This document shows positions 7,242 through 16,461 of a stretch of DNA of 64,000 nucleotides, one piece after another (position 1 is the first letter of the stretch; each line of letters starts with the position of its first letter). A program made the translations under genes and the position numbers. The stretch is from Criblamydia sequanensis CRIB-18 (lineage in GTDB: Bacteria > Chlamydiota > Chlamydiia > Chlamydiales > Criblamydiaceae). Location: the NCBI RefSeq assembly GCF_000750955.1, contig NZ_CCEJ010000001.1, positions 298,197 through 362,196 on the forward strand, given 5' to 3'. The notes under the pieces were generated by a model. It was not told the origin of the DNA. It saw only the letters and a program-made list of their open reading frames with translations, and did no database searches.

Positions 7242-8546
7242 ATGCAACAAACAATGACTTTAAGCGGCTCCTTAAGCCCGGGGCTGTTAACATCCCTTCT
7301 GGCCGAGGATACAAAAAATATTAAGGAACTTGAACATGCTGAAGCTATCATTCAGCATAGTTTAGAAGGTCTGAAAGCATTTAAGTCCGGAAATTTGAAA
7401 TCACTTGACGCGGGTGTCGGTGATCAAGCCTGTCAAATTAGAGCTATCACTTTATCAAGCTTCTATAAGGATTTGCCTAAATCAAATCTATCAAATGCTC
7501 GAAAATCACTTAAGAAAAGCATTTCTTCTATCAGGCTAAAGAAAGAGAAAATTGAAAAGCTCAAAAAGAAAGCCAAGAAAGAAATGGATGGGGCCCAAGC
7601 AGGTTATCTAAAGGAGCTTGATGCTTTAAAAAGTGTTGGCAAAGAGAAACGAACTCAAATTACTTCACTTAGAAAAAAATATGAGGCAGATCTAAGGAAA
7701 ATAAAAGATATTGAAAGTCAGCTCCAGGAGAAGGTTGCCGCAAAATGCAGCATCAGGAAAGTGGATGTGGTTCTAGACCGAAAAATAGCTTTTATCCTTC
7801 TTTGCTACCTTGTGGCAAGGATAAAAGTGACGACTTGCGATCAGTATAAAGTTGCGCATGATCGAGATAGCATGAAACTTTTTCAGATTACTCCTTTATC
7901 TTACATTGGCCCTCTTGTTGAAAAAATTATTGCCAAAGCAAGAGTTCTAATTTCCAAATATTCGGTTGAGGAGGTGAAAGAGATGGCAAAAAACCTTCAT
8001 TCAAAATCCTCGCATCGGCTAGAGGAAATTGTTTCTGATCCTAAAGAAACAAAAAAGGGGCTATTGGAAGTGCCCTTCTATTATGGAACAAAAGTTCTAT
8101 TCAAAAAGGCAAAGGAACTAACAATTCCCATCCTTTTAAAAATAAGGCAGAGAGAAGATGACCCTCTAAATCTGTTATCCTATAATGTAAAACTTGCTTT
8201 CAAACCGGATAACGAAGGACAATACGCCCCTGTTAAACTATCAGAAGTAGACGAGGGGCCGATTATAGTGATCGAATCTGCTTCTATTGAGAAGGATCAA
8301 AAGAAAGTGGAGGAGTACTTCTCAAGTTTTAAGTCGATCATTCATTTCATTGATTGTTCGACAGCACAACATGGACAATACACAGTAACCGGGATCGAAC
8401 TCCCGTTGACCGAAAAGGAAATTGAAAAAATGGATCATTTGAAAAAAGAAGCCATAGAAACAGGAATGACTATGGAAGATGCGAGAATATGCGCGATTGA
8501 GCATATCTACGCTAACTTATTCTCAAACGAAATGGGAGATCTTTAA
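7242..8546 (+). CDS. Hypothetical coiled-coil protein, first gene of the hydantoin-type operon
   Basis: Not recognised. The 434 residues start with a Ser/Thr/Leu-rich, signal-free N-terminus. A long charged helical stretch follows at about 85-170, rich in Lys and Glu and probably coiled coil. The C-terminal half is a mixed globular region with a hydrophobic segment (about residues 178-190, IAFILLCYLVA) too short to call as a membrane span. The stop codon overlaps the ATG of the permease gene (TAATG), so translation is probably coupled. That is unexpected, because nothing in this protein points to hydantoin chemistry. It may be a regulator or effector sharing the transcript. Confidence 0.6.
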   Translation: MQQTMTLSGSLSPGLLTSLLAEDTKNIKELEHAEAIIQHSLEGLKAFKSGNLKSLDAGVGDQACQIRAITLSSFYKDLPKSNLSNARKSLKKSISSIRLKKEKIEKLKKKAKKEMDGAQAGYLKELDALKSVGKEKRTQITSLRKKYEADLRKIKDIESQLQEKVAAKCSIRKVDVVLDRKIAFILLCYLVARIKVTTCDQYKVAHDRDSMKLFQITPLSYIGPLVEKIIAKARVLISKYSVEEVKEMAKNLHSKSSHRLEEIVSDPKETKKGLLEVPFYYGTKVLFKKAKELTIPILLKIRQREDDPLNLLSYNVKLAFKPDNEGQYAPVKLSEVDEGPIIVIESASIEKDQKKVEEYFSSFKSIIHFIDCSTAQHGQYTVTGIELPLTEKEIEKMDHLKKEAIETGMTMEDARICAIEHIYANLFSNEMGDL

Positions 8547-9742
8547 TGGACGCCGGAATAAAATGGCATAAATTAGCTGCCATACAAGCAGGGGGGGCTA
8601 TTTGCCTCCCCATTTTTATCATCGGGCATGCCCTTGTTGAAAAACAAGGCGAATATCCGGCTTACCTCAGCATATTAATTGGAAACTTATTCTTACTATT
8701 TCTAGGAATCCTTTCGGCCCTTAGAGCGGTCAATTTAAGAGCCTCATCGGCTGAGATGGCAGCTCTTGTTTTCGGAGATAAAGGAAAAATCATCTTTGGC
8801 TTAAGCATGATCGTGTCCATGATAGGATGGTTTGGGATCCAGCTAAATATGATGGGAGAAGCTTTTTCTTTTATCTTTCCCTTTGTCGATGCGAAACTTG
8901 CTTCTTTTATCTTCGGTATAGGAATCACCCTTCTTGGGGTTTTAGGGTTAAAAGGGCTTTCAAGCTTTGCTAATGCAAGCGTTCCTTTTCTTGCACTCAC
9001 AATCTTGTTTGCCATCTTAAAGGCCTCTCCTACCACAAACAAAATTCAAGATTTGAATTTTTCTTACCTTGAAAATATTTCTCTTGTGATTGCGGCGTCT
9101 TTAGCGGCTGTTATCGACCTGCCCACTTTTTTCAAAGATGCCGCAAGTAAAAAAGACGCCCTTTTAGGAACGATCGCTTTATTCGGAATTTGTTTACCTT
9201 TGCTTGAGGTGGCAGGAGCTTACCTGTCAGCAAGAGGTCACGGGGATAATTTTTTGGAAACGCTTTTAGTGCATAGCGACTTATTGTCCTGGAAGATCTG
9301 GGTATCTTTTTTTGTCTTATTGGCCGGATGGACAACAAACAATATCAATCTCTATTCGGCATCTATTAGTTTGAAAAGCTTATTGCCTAAAGCATCCCCT
9401 CTTGTAGCTTTACTAGGACTTGGTTTTTGCGGGATTGCATTTTCCGTGGTCCCTTTTTTGACAGAAGTTGCGGTGCTACTTGAAATTATAGGGATGATTT
9501 TAGGCTCTCTTGGAGGGATTATTATAAGCTTTTTCCTTGGGATTTCTCCGGATTCCTCAGGACTTAGACTAAAGCTTGTTCCCTTAGCTTTAGGGATTGG
9601 GCTTTTGTCTTTTTACAAAGGACCTTTCCTGGCAAGCCCTTCTTTAGATGCGCTGCTGTTCGGGTTTATAAGTTCTAGTATCTTTTCCATTAAGAAGATT
9701 CAGCCCCATTTAAATTTTAGGAGACTTTATGAAAATCGATGA
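8546..9742 (+). CDS. NCS1/CodB-like permease (cytosine/allantoin/hydantoin transporter family)
   Basis: A 398-residue membrane protein with about 12 hydrophobic helices. The GWFGIQLNMMGEAF segment and overall layout resemble CodB-type nucleobase-cation symporters. Next to DUF917 and HyuA-type genes it most likely imports a hydantoin, nucleobase breakdown product or similar cyclic amide; the exact substrate is inference. Translation starts at the ATG inside the upstream stop (TAATG), and its end overlaps the next gene by 14 bp, so the three genes form one coupled operon. Confidence 0.8.
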   Translation: MDAGIKWHKLAAIQAGGAICLPIFIIGHALVEKQGEYPAYLSILIGNLFLLFLGILSALRAVNLRASSAEMAALVFGDKGKIIFGLSMIVSMIGWFGIQLNMMGEAFSFIFPFVDAKLASFIFGIGITLLGVLGLKGLSSFANASVPFLALTILFAILKASPTTNKIQDLNFSYLENISLVIAASLAAVIDLPTFFKDAASKKDALLGTIALFGICLPLLEVAGAYLSARGHGDNFLETLLVHSDLLSWKIWVSFFVLLAGWTTNNINLYSASISLKSLLPKASPLVALLGLGFCGIAFSVVPFLTEVAVLLEIIGMILGSLGGIIISFFLGISPDSSGLRLKLVPLALGIGLLSFYKGPFLASPSLDALLFGFISSSIFSIKKIQPHLNFRRLYENR

Positions 9743-10760
9743 ACAAACTTTAAAAGACTTAAGTGTTGGCGCAACAGTCCTCGGTTCCGGTGGAGGAGGC
9801 TATCCGGGGTATGATCTTTTAATGGCCAAAAAAGTCCTTGAAGATTACGGACCCCCTGAACTTGTGGCATTAGAGGACCTTAAAGAAGAGGCGATGGTTT
9901 TACCGATCGCTTTTGTCGGAGCTCCCTTAGTCAACTTGGAAATTTTGCCTTCAGGAAATGAACTTGATTGTCTTATCGATCAAGTGGAAAGAGTGACAGG
10001 AAAACGTGTCACTCATCTAATGGCCGCAGAAATTGGAGGGGCTAACGCGCTTGCACCCTTTCTCTACGCATCAAAAAGAAAGCTGCCTATAGTCGATGCC
10101 GATACGATCGGCAGAGCTTTTCCGGAGCTTCAAATGTCTGCTTGCAATGTGCGCGGTGTATCGGCGTCTCCCGCATTTTTAGTGGATATTTTAGGGAATA
10201 CGGTTTGCGTTGAAGCAAAAGATGCAGATACCCTTGAAAGATTGGCGCGTAAGATCATTGTCGAGATGGGGTCAACGGCTCTTATGGGGATTTATTTAAT
10301 GAGCGGTGTTCAAGCTAAAAAAACTTGCATTAAGAAAAGTGTTAGCTACGCATGCCAAATAGGAAAAAAGTTAAGGGAGGCTTATAAAGAAAAAAAGTCT
10401 CTTGGAGAGCTCTTACAAGAAATTGGGGGAAAAGTAATTGGCGAAGGCGTCATTGAGTCAATCAAACAATCTGTTCAAGACGGCTTTTTAAGAGGTACCG
10501 TTCATATTTCATCTCCTCACGAAATCTTAGTCTTAAATTATCAAAATGAGTTTCTGCAAGTTAGTAATTCCAAGGGAAAAGTGTTTACAACACCCGACAT
10601 CATTACTTTATTTGAAAAAGACTCTCTTAAACCTATTACAAGTGAATGTCTTTTATATGGAGCAAGAGTTGAGATTGCGGTTTTGAATGGTCCGGATATC
10701 TGGAAGGAGGAAAAAGGGCTTGCCCTAGTCGGTCCTCGGGCTTTTGGTTTAACAATATAA
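9729..10760 (+). CDS. DUF917 family protein
   Basis: A 343-residue protein of the DUF917 family, normally encoded beside hydantoinase/oxoprolinase subunits; related domains occur in S-methylthiohydantoin desulfurase. Family marks seen are the N-terminal GSGGGGYPG motif (about residues 17-27), MAAEIGGANALAPF (about 98-111) and the PIVDADTIGRAFPELQMS block. The ribosome site (AGGAGAC) lies inside the 3' end of the permease gene, with a 14-bp overlap. Cytosolic. The probable role is work on the cyclic imide/amide brought in by the permease together with the HyuA protein downstream. Confidence 0.85.
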   Translation: MKIDEQTLKDLSVGATVLGSGGGGYPGYDLLMAKKVLEDYGPPELVALEDLKEEAMVLPIAFVGAPLVNLEILPSGNELDCLIDQVERVTGKRVTHLMAAEIGGANALAPFLYASKRKLPIVDADTIGRAFPELQMSACNVRGVSASPAFLVDILGNTVCVEAKDADTLERLARKIIVEMGSTALMGIYLMSGVQAKKTCIKKSVSYACQIGKKLREAYKEKKSLGELLQEIGGKVIGEGVIESIKQSVQDGFLRGTVHISSPHEILVLNYQNEFLQVSNSKGKVFTTPDIITLFEKDSLKPITSECLLYGARVEIAVLNGPDIWKEEKGLALVGPRAFGLTI

Positions 10761-10765
10761 CTTAT

Positions 10766-12304
10766 GTGAAGCGAATGAAATATACAATTGGAATAGATAT
10801 CGGAGGCACCCATACAGACGGTGTGCTAGTGGATGAAAAAGGCGTCATTTGCAAAGCTTATAAGACGCTTACTAAAAGGCCTCTTGCAAAAGGCGTTTTC
10901 GAAGTCATTGTCAGATTACAGGAATTCAATGAATCAGCTCAAATAGAGGGTGTGTTCGTAGGTACGACTCACGCAACTAACGCTATCTTAGAAGCAAAAG
11001 GGCTGACGCCGATCGGGTTAATAAGAATAGGCTCTCATAGGCCTCACTTATTGCCCCCTTGCTACCTGTGGCCAAAACACCTTCATTCCAGTTTTTTTAT
11101 TGGATTTGAAACCGTCTTAGGCGGCCATCATACGGACGGATCTAAGATAGGCAGCCTATCTAAAATGGAAGTTAAGGAGGCTTGTTTAAAGCTTAAAGAA
11201 AAAGGAGCTTTCGGGCTTGCCGTTGTAAGCCCCTTCTCGCCGCTTATAAAAGACCATGAATTGGAGTGCATGGATATCATTCAAGACACTTTAGGTCCAG
11301 ACTTTCCGGTGACCCTTTCTTCTGAAATCGGAGGCATTGGTTTAATTGAAAGAGAAAACGGGGCCCTTTTAAACGCCGCTTTAAAAGAGACTATGAAAAA
11401 GGAGCTCATGCTTATAGAATCTCTTAAAGAAGAGCTTAAACTTAAAGCTCCACTTTATTTAACACAGAATAACGGCAGCTTAATTACTTTTTCTGAAGCT
11501 TCAGAAAAACCTATTTTAACCATATCCTCAGGCCCCACTAATTCATTTATTGGCGCAAGCCGTTTAGCGAATTTTCAAGAAGCTATCGTTCTAGACATAG
11601 GAGGAACTTCGACAGATATAGGCATTGTCACTAATGGATTTCCAACCAAATCCTTTGAGCTTGCCAACATCGGAGGAGTTCCTTTGAATTTTAGAATGCC
11701 GGATGTGGAAGCTTTGTCAATAGGAGGGGGAAGTTTAATCAGACAGGGGACGGAAGAGCCCCTGATTGGTCCGGATAGTGTCGGCAAAGAACTTTTCATG
11801 AAATCAAAAGCATTTGGAGGGGATGTTTTGACCTTGACGGATGTCTGTCTTAAGTTAAAGTTATTTGAAATGAAAGAGGCCTCTCTTCAAAAAATTCCTT
11901 TAACAGAGTCTATGGCTAAATCAATTTTAACCCATGTTCAAACCTCCATTCAGAAATCAATTGAAAAGATAAGGGGCTTAAAAACAGATTTTCCAATAGT
12001 TGCGGTCGGCGGCGGGGCTTATGCTTTTTCTAAAAGTGATTGTCTTATTCCAGAGAATCATTTTGTGGCTAACGCCTATGGCGCAAGCTTAGCTGAGATC
12101 TCCTATACACTTGACACGGTAAGGGAAAATATTTCAAAGACAAGCGTAATTGAAAATCTAAAAGAAGAAGTGCTACAGGGCGTCTTAAGTAAGGGTGCTG
12201 ACCCAAAGGAGATTCGAATCATAGATTTAGTCGTCCTTCCCTATTCTTATCTTCCGAAAGATATGGGTCGAATAATCATAACCGCTGCCGGCAAGCGAAT
12301 CTAA
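10766..12304 (+). CDS. Hydantoinase/oxoprolinase A family protein (HyuA-like)
   Basis: A 512-residue protein of the ATP-dependent hydantoinase/5-oxoprolinase A family, an actin-fold ATPase that activates a lactam or hydantoin ring for opening. The N-terminal phosphate motif IGIDIGGTHTDGVLVDE, GTTHATNAILE, and the central SSGPTNSFIGA and VLDIGGTSTDIGIV blocks are visible; IGGGSLIR follows. No HyuB partner is present, but DUF917 is, which is a common alternative pairing. A GTG start (10766) or an ATG three codons later (10775) are both possible. It is the last gene of the operon and is followed by a strong terminator. Confidence 0.88.
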   Translation: MKRMKYTIGIDIGGTHTDGVLVDEKGVICKAYKTLTKRPLAKGVFEVIVRLQEFNESAQIEGVFVGTTHATNAILEAKGLTPIGLIRIGSHRPHLLPPCYLWPKHLHSSFFIGFETVLGGHHTDGSKIGSLSKMEVKEACLKLKEKGAFGLAVVSPFSPLIKDHELECMDIIQDTLGPDFPVTLSSEIGGIGLIERENGALLNAALKETMKKELMLIESLKEELKLKAPLYLTQNNGSLITFSEASEKPILTISSGPTNSFIGASRLANFQEAIVLDIGGTSTDIGIVTNGFPTKSFELANIGGVPLNFRMPDVEALSIGGGSLIRQGTEEPLIGPDSVGKELFMKSKAFGGDVLTLTDVCLKLKLFEMKEASLQKIPLTESMAKSILTHVQTSIQKSIEKIRGLKTDFPIVAVGGGAYAFSKSDCLIPENHFVANAYGASLAEISYTLDTVRENISKTSVIENLKEEVLQGVLSKGADPKEIRIIDLVVLPYSYLPKDMGRIIITAAGKRI

Positions 12305-12306
12305 TA

Positions 12307-12343
12307 AAAAACCTTACAAGATTTAATCTTGTAAGGTTTTTAT
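12307..12343 (+). terminator. Rho-independent terminator of the hydantoin-type operon
   Basis: A 14-bp stem AAAACCTTACAAGA with its complement, followed by a T-run, directly after the HyuA-like stop codon. Confidence 0.92.
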
Positions 12344-12467
12344 CAAAAAAAATTACTCTGTAAATAAAAAAATTTATTAATTAATAATATCTTTACATCC
12401 GCTTAATTATAACGAAATACAAATGGGGTAAAATATATGTAATTATTTAATTTAAAAGGGTTAATAT

Positions 12468-14804
12468 ATGCAAAGTTCTACTGAAGTTCAAAACAGGTTT
12501 CCTGTTTCAACACCGGTTGCGCCGCAAAGTGTTCTTAAAGAAGGCACATCTTCTGATCTTGCCCGCGCTTTCTTAAGCAATGCAAGAGAAAGAGCAAAAG
12601 CGAAGCCCGCCGCTTCCCTTATCGCCAAAAAAGCTCCAAAACTCATGGCTTCTCAAGGGGATTCTGCCAAGCCTGCTGTTGATGCAAAGGTGCAACCTGG
12701 TAAGGTTAAGCCTAAGCCAAAACCAAGGGCTGCCTTAGACCAAAAGTTTAACAACGTCTCCGGCTATGTTTCCGCTTTATTGAAAAGAGATGAGACCTAC
12801 TCAGGTAAGAAAAAAGATAAACGTTATGACGATTATGAAGGCCTAAAGTCTTACGAAAAAGCTCTTTTTCAAGGGGTGACTTTAGAAACTGCCGTACAGA
12901 ATTATAACGCTGCGATTGTAGACTTACAGAAGTGCATAGAAGAACCTGACTTCAAAAATAGAGACCAAGTTTATGCTTATATCGAAAAATTTCAAGGCAC
13001 AGTTAATAAAATTGTTGAAAGGATCGCGAAGAAAAATGGTGAAACTTCAAGCAGAGTCTCTCTTAGCGAATTAAAGAGCTTTAGTTTAAATGACCCTATT
13101 CCTTGCAATCATGAGAGAAAATTTATCTGCAAAGCCATGAGCAGGATGACGCCAAAACCTGTCAAAGAAGCAGGCGTTTTGTCCCAAAAATGGGCCTCAG
13201 AAGCAAAAAGGGATGAGGTTAAAGCTTTAAAGAAAGAGCTTAAAGAAAAATTATCTCGATCTATTCTTGATACGATAAACGGTCCTTTCGTTGAAAAAGC
13301 GAATTCAAAAGCCGGCATTTTAGAAACCATGAAAGCGCCCTTTGAGAAATTGCTTGCAAGTCTATCAATTAAAAGCGATCTCCATTTACATAAGAATATG
13401 GGTTCATTAAAAGAAGCCATTGAGTTAATGGATTCTCTTTATAAGTACGATGGCTATTTTTCAAAAGATGAAGAGTTTCAAAAACTCTATTTTGAGATAG
13501 CGAGAGCCGGAGGGCTTTATCACAAGAGTGAAGATGCTATAAGAAAAAGTCAAAAATTAGGCCCTTTTGAACCTGTTTCGATACCTCAAGATGATTTGGA
13601 AACTATTCCAAAATTGATTAAATTTTTGGAAAAAGTTTCCGCCTTTTTTGATCAGAAAATTGAAGAAGCCGAGAAAGAGACTGAGAGCTCTCCGACGGTT
13701 GTTATTCCTCAAGCTGAAGAAAGGGTAAAAGAGTACTTTCAAGAGCTTGTAAAGATGCATAAATCTCTTTCTTACAGCCGTTTTACCGGACTTTTTGATA
13801 TTCATGAGAGATTTTTGAAGAGGATCAATTTTGGTGTAAGCTTGCTAGGCGATGAAAAAACTGAGGCCAGGGAGATGCTTTCAAGGTTTCTTTCGCCTGA
13901 AGTCACATTGCTTGAGACGACAAAACACCGCTACCATCAAGGCAGACACGATAGAGATAAAGAAAAGAGGGCGGTGTATAATCATAGGCACCTCCAAGAC
14001 ATTTCATCGATTGTTAAGATGGCGACTCTTGGAACTCATGACTTTAATAAATATGAATGCTCGCACGTGGTTCCTTTTCCCGGATTATTTACAAGACGTG
14101 ATGATGTCATTTACGGGGATAAAAACTTGGCCACTCTTAGTCAGCTCACTCACCACCATGTAAGCCAAGCTCACATGGAAAAAGGAGCTGAAGAAAGAGA
14201 AGAAGAGATCAGAAAGGATATTGAGAAGATCTTTCAAATTCACGGAAAAAACCCGGAAAGTTATGTTTCCAATTTGATAGATCTACTTTTACGTTTAAGT
14301 CTTGAAGAGTCTTCATCGACGATTCACTTGCCTTCCGCTTTTAACCAGGAAGTGGATGGAGCTTCAGAAAAGTATGTGGCTTTCGGTGAGGGAGATGAAG
14401 AAGCTAAAGCTTATTATAAGTCTTTTAAAGCACAGGAAGAATCTGAAGGAAAAGAGAAAGAAGCTCCACCTTCATTAGGCGATTATACAGACAAAATCTA
14501 CAAGTATATGTTGGCAACAGATATGTATAAGATGATCCGTCAGGATAAGACTGACTGGGCATTGAAAGACGTTGTAGAAGAAGAAAGAAACTACATTGAA
14601 GGGGTTAAAAATAGCTTAGCTGAGAAAGTGCTTGGGTTTTCCAAGCTTCCTTTGACAATCCCAAATGCGATGCTGGCCCTCTCGTTTATTAACGTCTTCT
14701 TCGGAGTAAAGAATGCGGAAGCAAAAGCCGGTCTTGACTTTCAGGAAAACGAAGATAAATTCTTTAAGGCCGTTGAGGCTCTAAAAGCAAATTGGGATTT
14801 ATAA
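12468..14804 (+). CDS. Large hypothetical protein, candidate secreted effector
   Basis: Not recognised. 778 residues with no signal peptide. The first 90 residues are Ser/Pro/Ala/Lys-rich and look disordered, ending in a KPKPKP run, as in many type III secreted proteins. The rest is largely helical and charged. A His-rich stretch (about 545-570, HDFNKYECSHVVPFPGLF and LTHHHVSQAHMEKG) might bind metal. An EGKEKEAPPS segment near residue 665 resembles the KGKEK motif of the downstream BTB proteins. A weakly hydrophobic region lies near the C-terminus (about 720-745). It stands alone with its own terminator. Confidence 0.65.
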   Translation: MQSSTEVQNRFPVSTPVAPQSVLKEGTSSDLARAFLSNARERAKAKPAASLIAKKAPKLMASQGDSAKPAVDAKVQPGKVKPKPKPRAALDQKFNNVSGYVSALLKRDETYSGKKKDKRYDDYEGLKSYEKALFQGVTLETAVQNYNAAIVDLQKCIEEPDFKNRDQVYAYIEKFQGTVNKIVERIAKKNGETSSRVSLSELKSFSLNDPIPCNHERKFICKAMSRMTPKPVKEAGVLSQKWASEAKRDEVKALKKELKEKLSRSILDTINGPFVEKANSKAGILETMKAPFEKLLASLSIKSDLHLHKNMGSLKEAIELMDSLYKYDGYFSKDEEFQKLYFEIARAGGLYHKSEDAIRKSQKLGPFEPVSIPQDDLETIPKLIKFLEKVSAFFDQKIEEAEKETESSPTVVIPQAEERVKEYFQELVKMHKSLSYSRFTGLFDIHERFLKRINFGVSLLGDEKTEAREMLSRFLSPEVTLLETTKHRYHQGRHDRDKEKRAVYNHRHLQDISSIVKMATLGTHDFNKYECSHVVPFPGLFTRRDDVIYGDKNLATLSQLTHHHVSQAHMEKGAEEREEEIRKDIEKIFQIHGKNPESYVSNLIDLLLRLSLEESSSTIHLPSAFNQEVDGASEKYVAFGEGDEEAKAYYKSFKAQEESEGKEKEAPPSLGDYTDKIYKYMLATDMYKMIRQDKTDWALKDVVEEERNYIEGVKNSLAEKVLGFSKLPLTIPNAMLALSFINVFFGVKNAEAKAGLDFQENEDKFFKAVEALKANWDL

Positions 14805-14830
14805 TAAATCAAAAATTTGATTAATGTTCT

Positions 14831-14862
14831 AAGGTGTCTCTTTAAGAGACACCTTTTTTTTT
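14831..14862 (+). terminator. Rho-independent terminator
   Basis: AAGGTGTCTC-TTTAA-GAGACACCTT followed by a run of T residues, just after the 12468-14804 gene. Confidence 0.93.
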
Positions 14863-14938
14863 GACCTTACTCTTTTAAATTGCTAAAAAAACTCGTCGCG
14901 ACTTTTCAATAAACCTTGATTGGACAATAGATGAAGAT

Positions 14939-15706
14939 TTAAATTTTGAAACGGCTTATTTCGTCTGCGGTTAACTCGTTTATATAGCTCCTAGCGATCG
15001 CTTTGATTTTTGCGATCTCGGTCGAATTTTTATTATTTTTGGATTGTACTTGTTCTAAGGATTTTAACAAGGCCATTTTTGCAAGCTCATTAAAGTTTTT
15101 TTCCTGGGCTATAACAAAAAGCGCCAATGAAGATTTGTAGGAACCATGATTGGAACCTCTTATAAGCCATTTTATCTTTTTATCTTCCTTGTTAAGAATC
15201 ATGGCTCTATAAAAAGAGCTTTGTGCAATGACTTTTGGACGAACAGTGTGTGGGGCAGCTGCATAAATGAGTTTTAAGTTATGGTCGCAGTTATTGTTGA
15301 GCTCGCTAAACCTAGAAAAAAACTTTAAAGTGCCTGGATTTCCCTTTGTGACTCGGTAAATTCGAAAGTTATCGTTTGGATTAAAAGGGTAATTGGCAAA
15401 GTTTTGCATCCCATTAGGGTCACTATTTTGTCCCTCAATAGTAGCAATCAAGTTAAAAGCATCATAGGGCCTTAACTGATTGTTCCGACCTAGTGAAAAG
15501 GCAATGTAATAAGGTATCGCTTGATTAAAAGCTTGAATCATTAAATTTTTAAAGGTGCGATTTGTGAAAATGTCTACTTTTTCTAAAAGTTCAACTCTAA
15601 GAAAATCCGGACTGGGAGGTTGATCGAAAATCTGAGAGGATGGTATTTGAGAGGTGTTTGGTGAAATTGAAGGAGAAAAAATTTGAGCTGAAGAACAAGA
15701 GTTCAA
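14939..15706 (-). CDS. Hypothetical protein
   Basis: Not recognised. 255 residues. The first 35 are Ser/Pro/Gln-rich without a hydrophobic core, as in candidate type III secretion signals. The remainder is a soluble mixed fold with many Asn and aromatic residues and a helical C-terminus. No catalytic motif was seen. It is transcribed convergently towards the 12468-14804 gene and divergently from the membrane-protein gene at 15858. Confidence 0.55.
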   Translation of the reverse strand: MNSCSSAQIFSPSISPNTSQIPSSQIFDQPPSPDFLRVELLEKVDIFTNRTFKNLMIQAFNQAIPYYIAFSLGRNNQLRPYDAFNLIATIEGQNSDPNGMQNFANYPFNPNDNFRIYRVTKGNPGTLKFFSRFSELNNNCDHNLKLIYAAAPHTVRPKVIAQSSFYRAMILNKEDKKIKWLIRGSNHGSYKSSLALFVIAQEKNFNELAKMALLKSLEQVQSKNNKNSTEIAKIKAIARSYINELTADEISRFKI

Positions 15707-15857
15707 GGGGGACTCCGTTATTTTTTAAATAATTACTACTACGTTAACATCTTTCACGAAGTTTATCATTTATAGGAATAATTTATCAATTTATTATTTT
15801 CAAAAAATTATCATTCTAGTTAATTAAATCGAAAAATAATAAATCTAAAGGGGGAAA

Positions 15858-16433
15858 ATGCTTTATTTTGATACTATAAATAAAAGTTTTAAATTTTTTA
15901 AATGGGCTTCTCTTCTTTTAATTTTTTTGCCTTTCCTCTTAGCTTTTTTTTCAGAAAATAGAGATAATGCGTTGTCCCTTGTTCTTTTTTTTGAAATGCT
16001 GTTTATCCCCTTATTTTTTCTCTCGGTTACTCTTTCTGCGGGCGCTGTCTGGGTAGCGAGTATCTTTTTTAATTCTCTAGAAAAAGTAGACCTTGGACTG
16101 GCCCTTTCCCCTTTTTTCCCCGGAATATTATTAACAGCCCTCGTTTCAATAGTCGGGATGGTAGGGCTGCCGGAAACGTTCTCCTTATCTTTTTTCTTTA
16201 ATCGGTTATGGCCCCATGTAATTTTAATTGGGGGCGCCGCTTGCTTACTAGGGGTTTGGGGTGGAGTGATGCTGATTCCAAAAGCTTTTTCCGAGTCAAG
16301 ACAAGCCTCCATAGAAGAGGGAAGAGACCAAGACCTTTCCTTTCGCCTTTTAAAAATTAACATGAGTCTCCAGCTGCTTGCGGCCCTTACGGCTTTTATG
16401 CTTTTCTTTTTTCTCAAAGACACTTACGCATAA
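15858..16433 (+). CDS. Hypothetical inner-membrane protein, four to five TM helices
   Basis: Not recognised. 191 residues with hydrophobic segments at about 17-32, 42-70, 82-103, 117-140 and 165-187. There is a charged loop before the last helix (about 142-162). The ribosome site AAGGGGGAAA is strong. A bidirectional terminator separates it from the convergent CAP-domain gene. The opposite strand also has a long open frame here, but that frame is the Lys/Arg-rich antisense of membrane codons and is not credible. Confidence 0.65.
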   Translation: MLYFDTINKSFKFFKWASLLLIFLPFLLAFFSENRDNALSLVLFFEMLFIPLFFLSVTLSAGAVWVASIFFNSLEKVDLGLALSPFFPGILLTALVSIVGMVGLPETFSLSFFFNRLWPHVILIGGAACLLGVWGGVMLIPKAFSESRQASIEEGRDQDLSFRLLKINMSLQLLAALTAFMLFFFLKDTYA

Positions 16434-16460
16434 AAAAGGCCTCCTTAAGGAGGCCTTTTT
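16434..16460. terminator. Bidirectional terminator between convergent genes
   Basis: AAAAAAGGCCTCCTTAAGGA continues into GGCCTTTTT: a perfect palindrome with A- and T-runs on both sides. It can serve the 15858 gene and the CAP gene. Confidence 0.92.
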
Positions 16461-16461
16461 A

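Noticed and set aside
15863-16423. 186-codon open frame on the minus strand
   Set aside because: It mirrors the membrane-protein gene on the plus strand; its product is improbably Lys/Arg/Ser-rich and it has no ribosome site.
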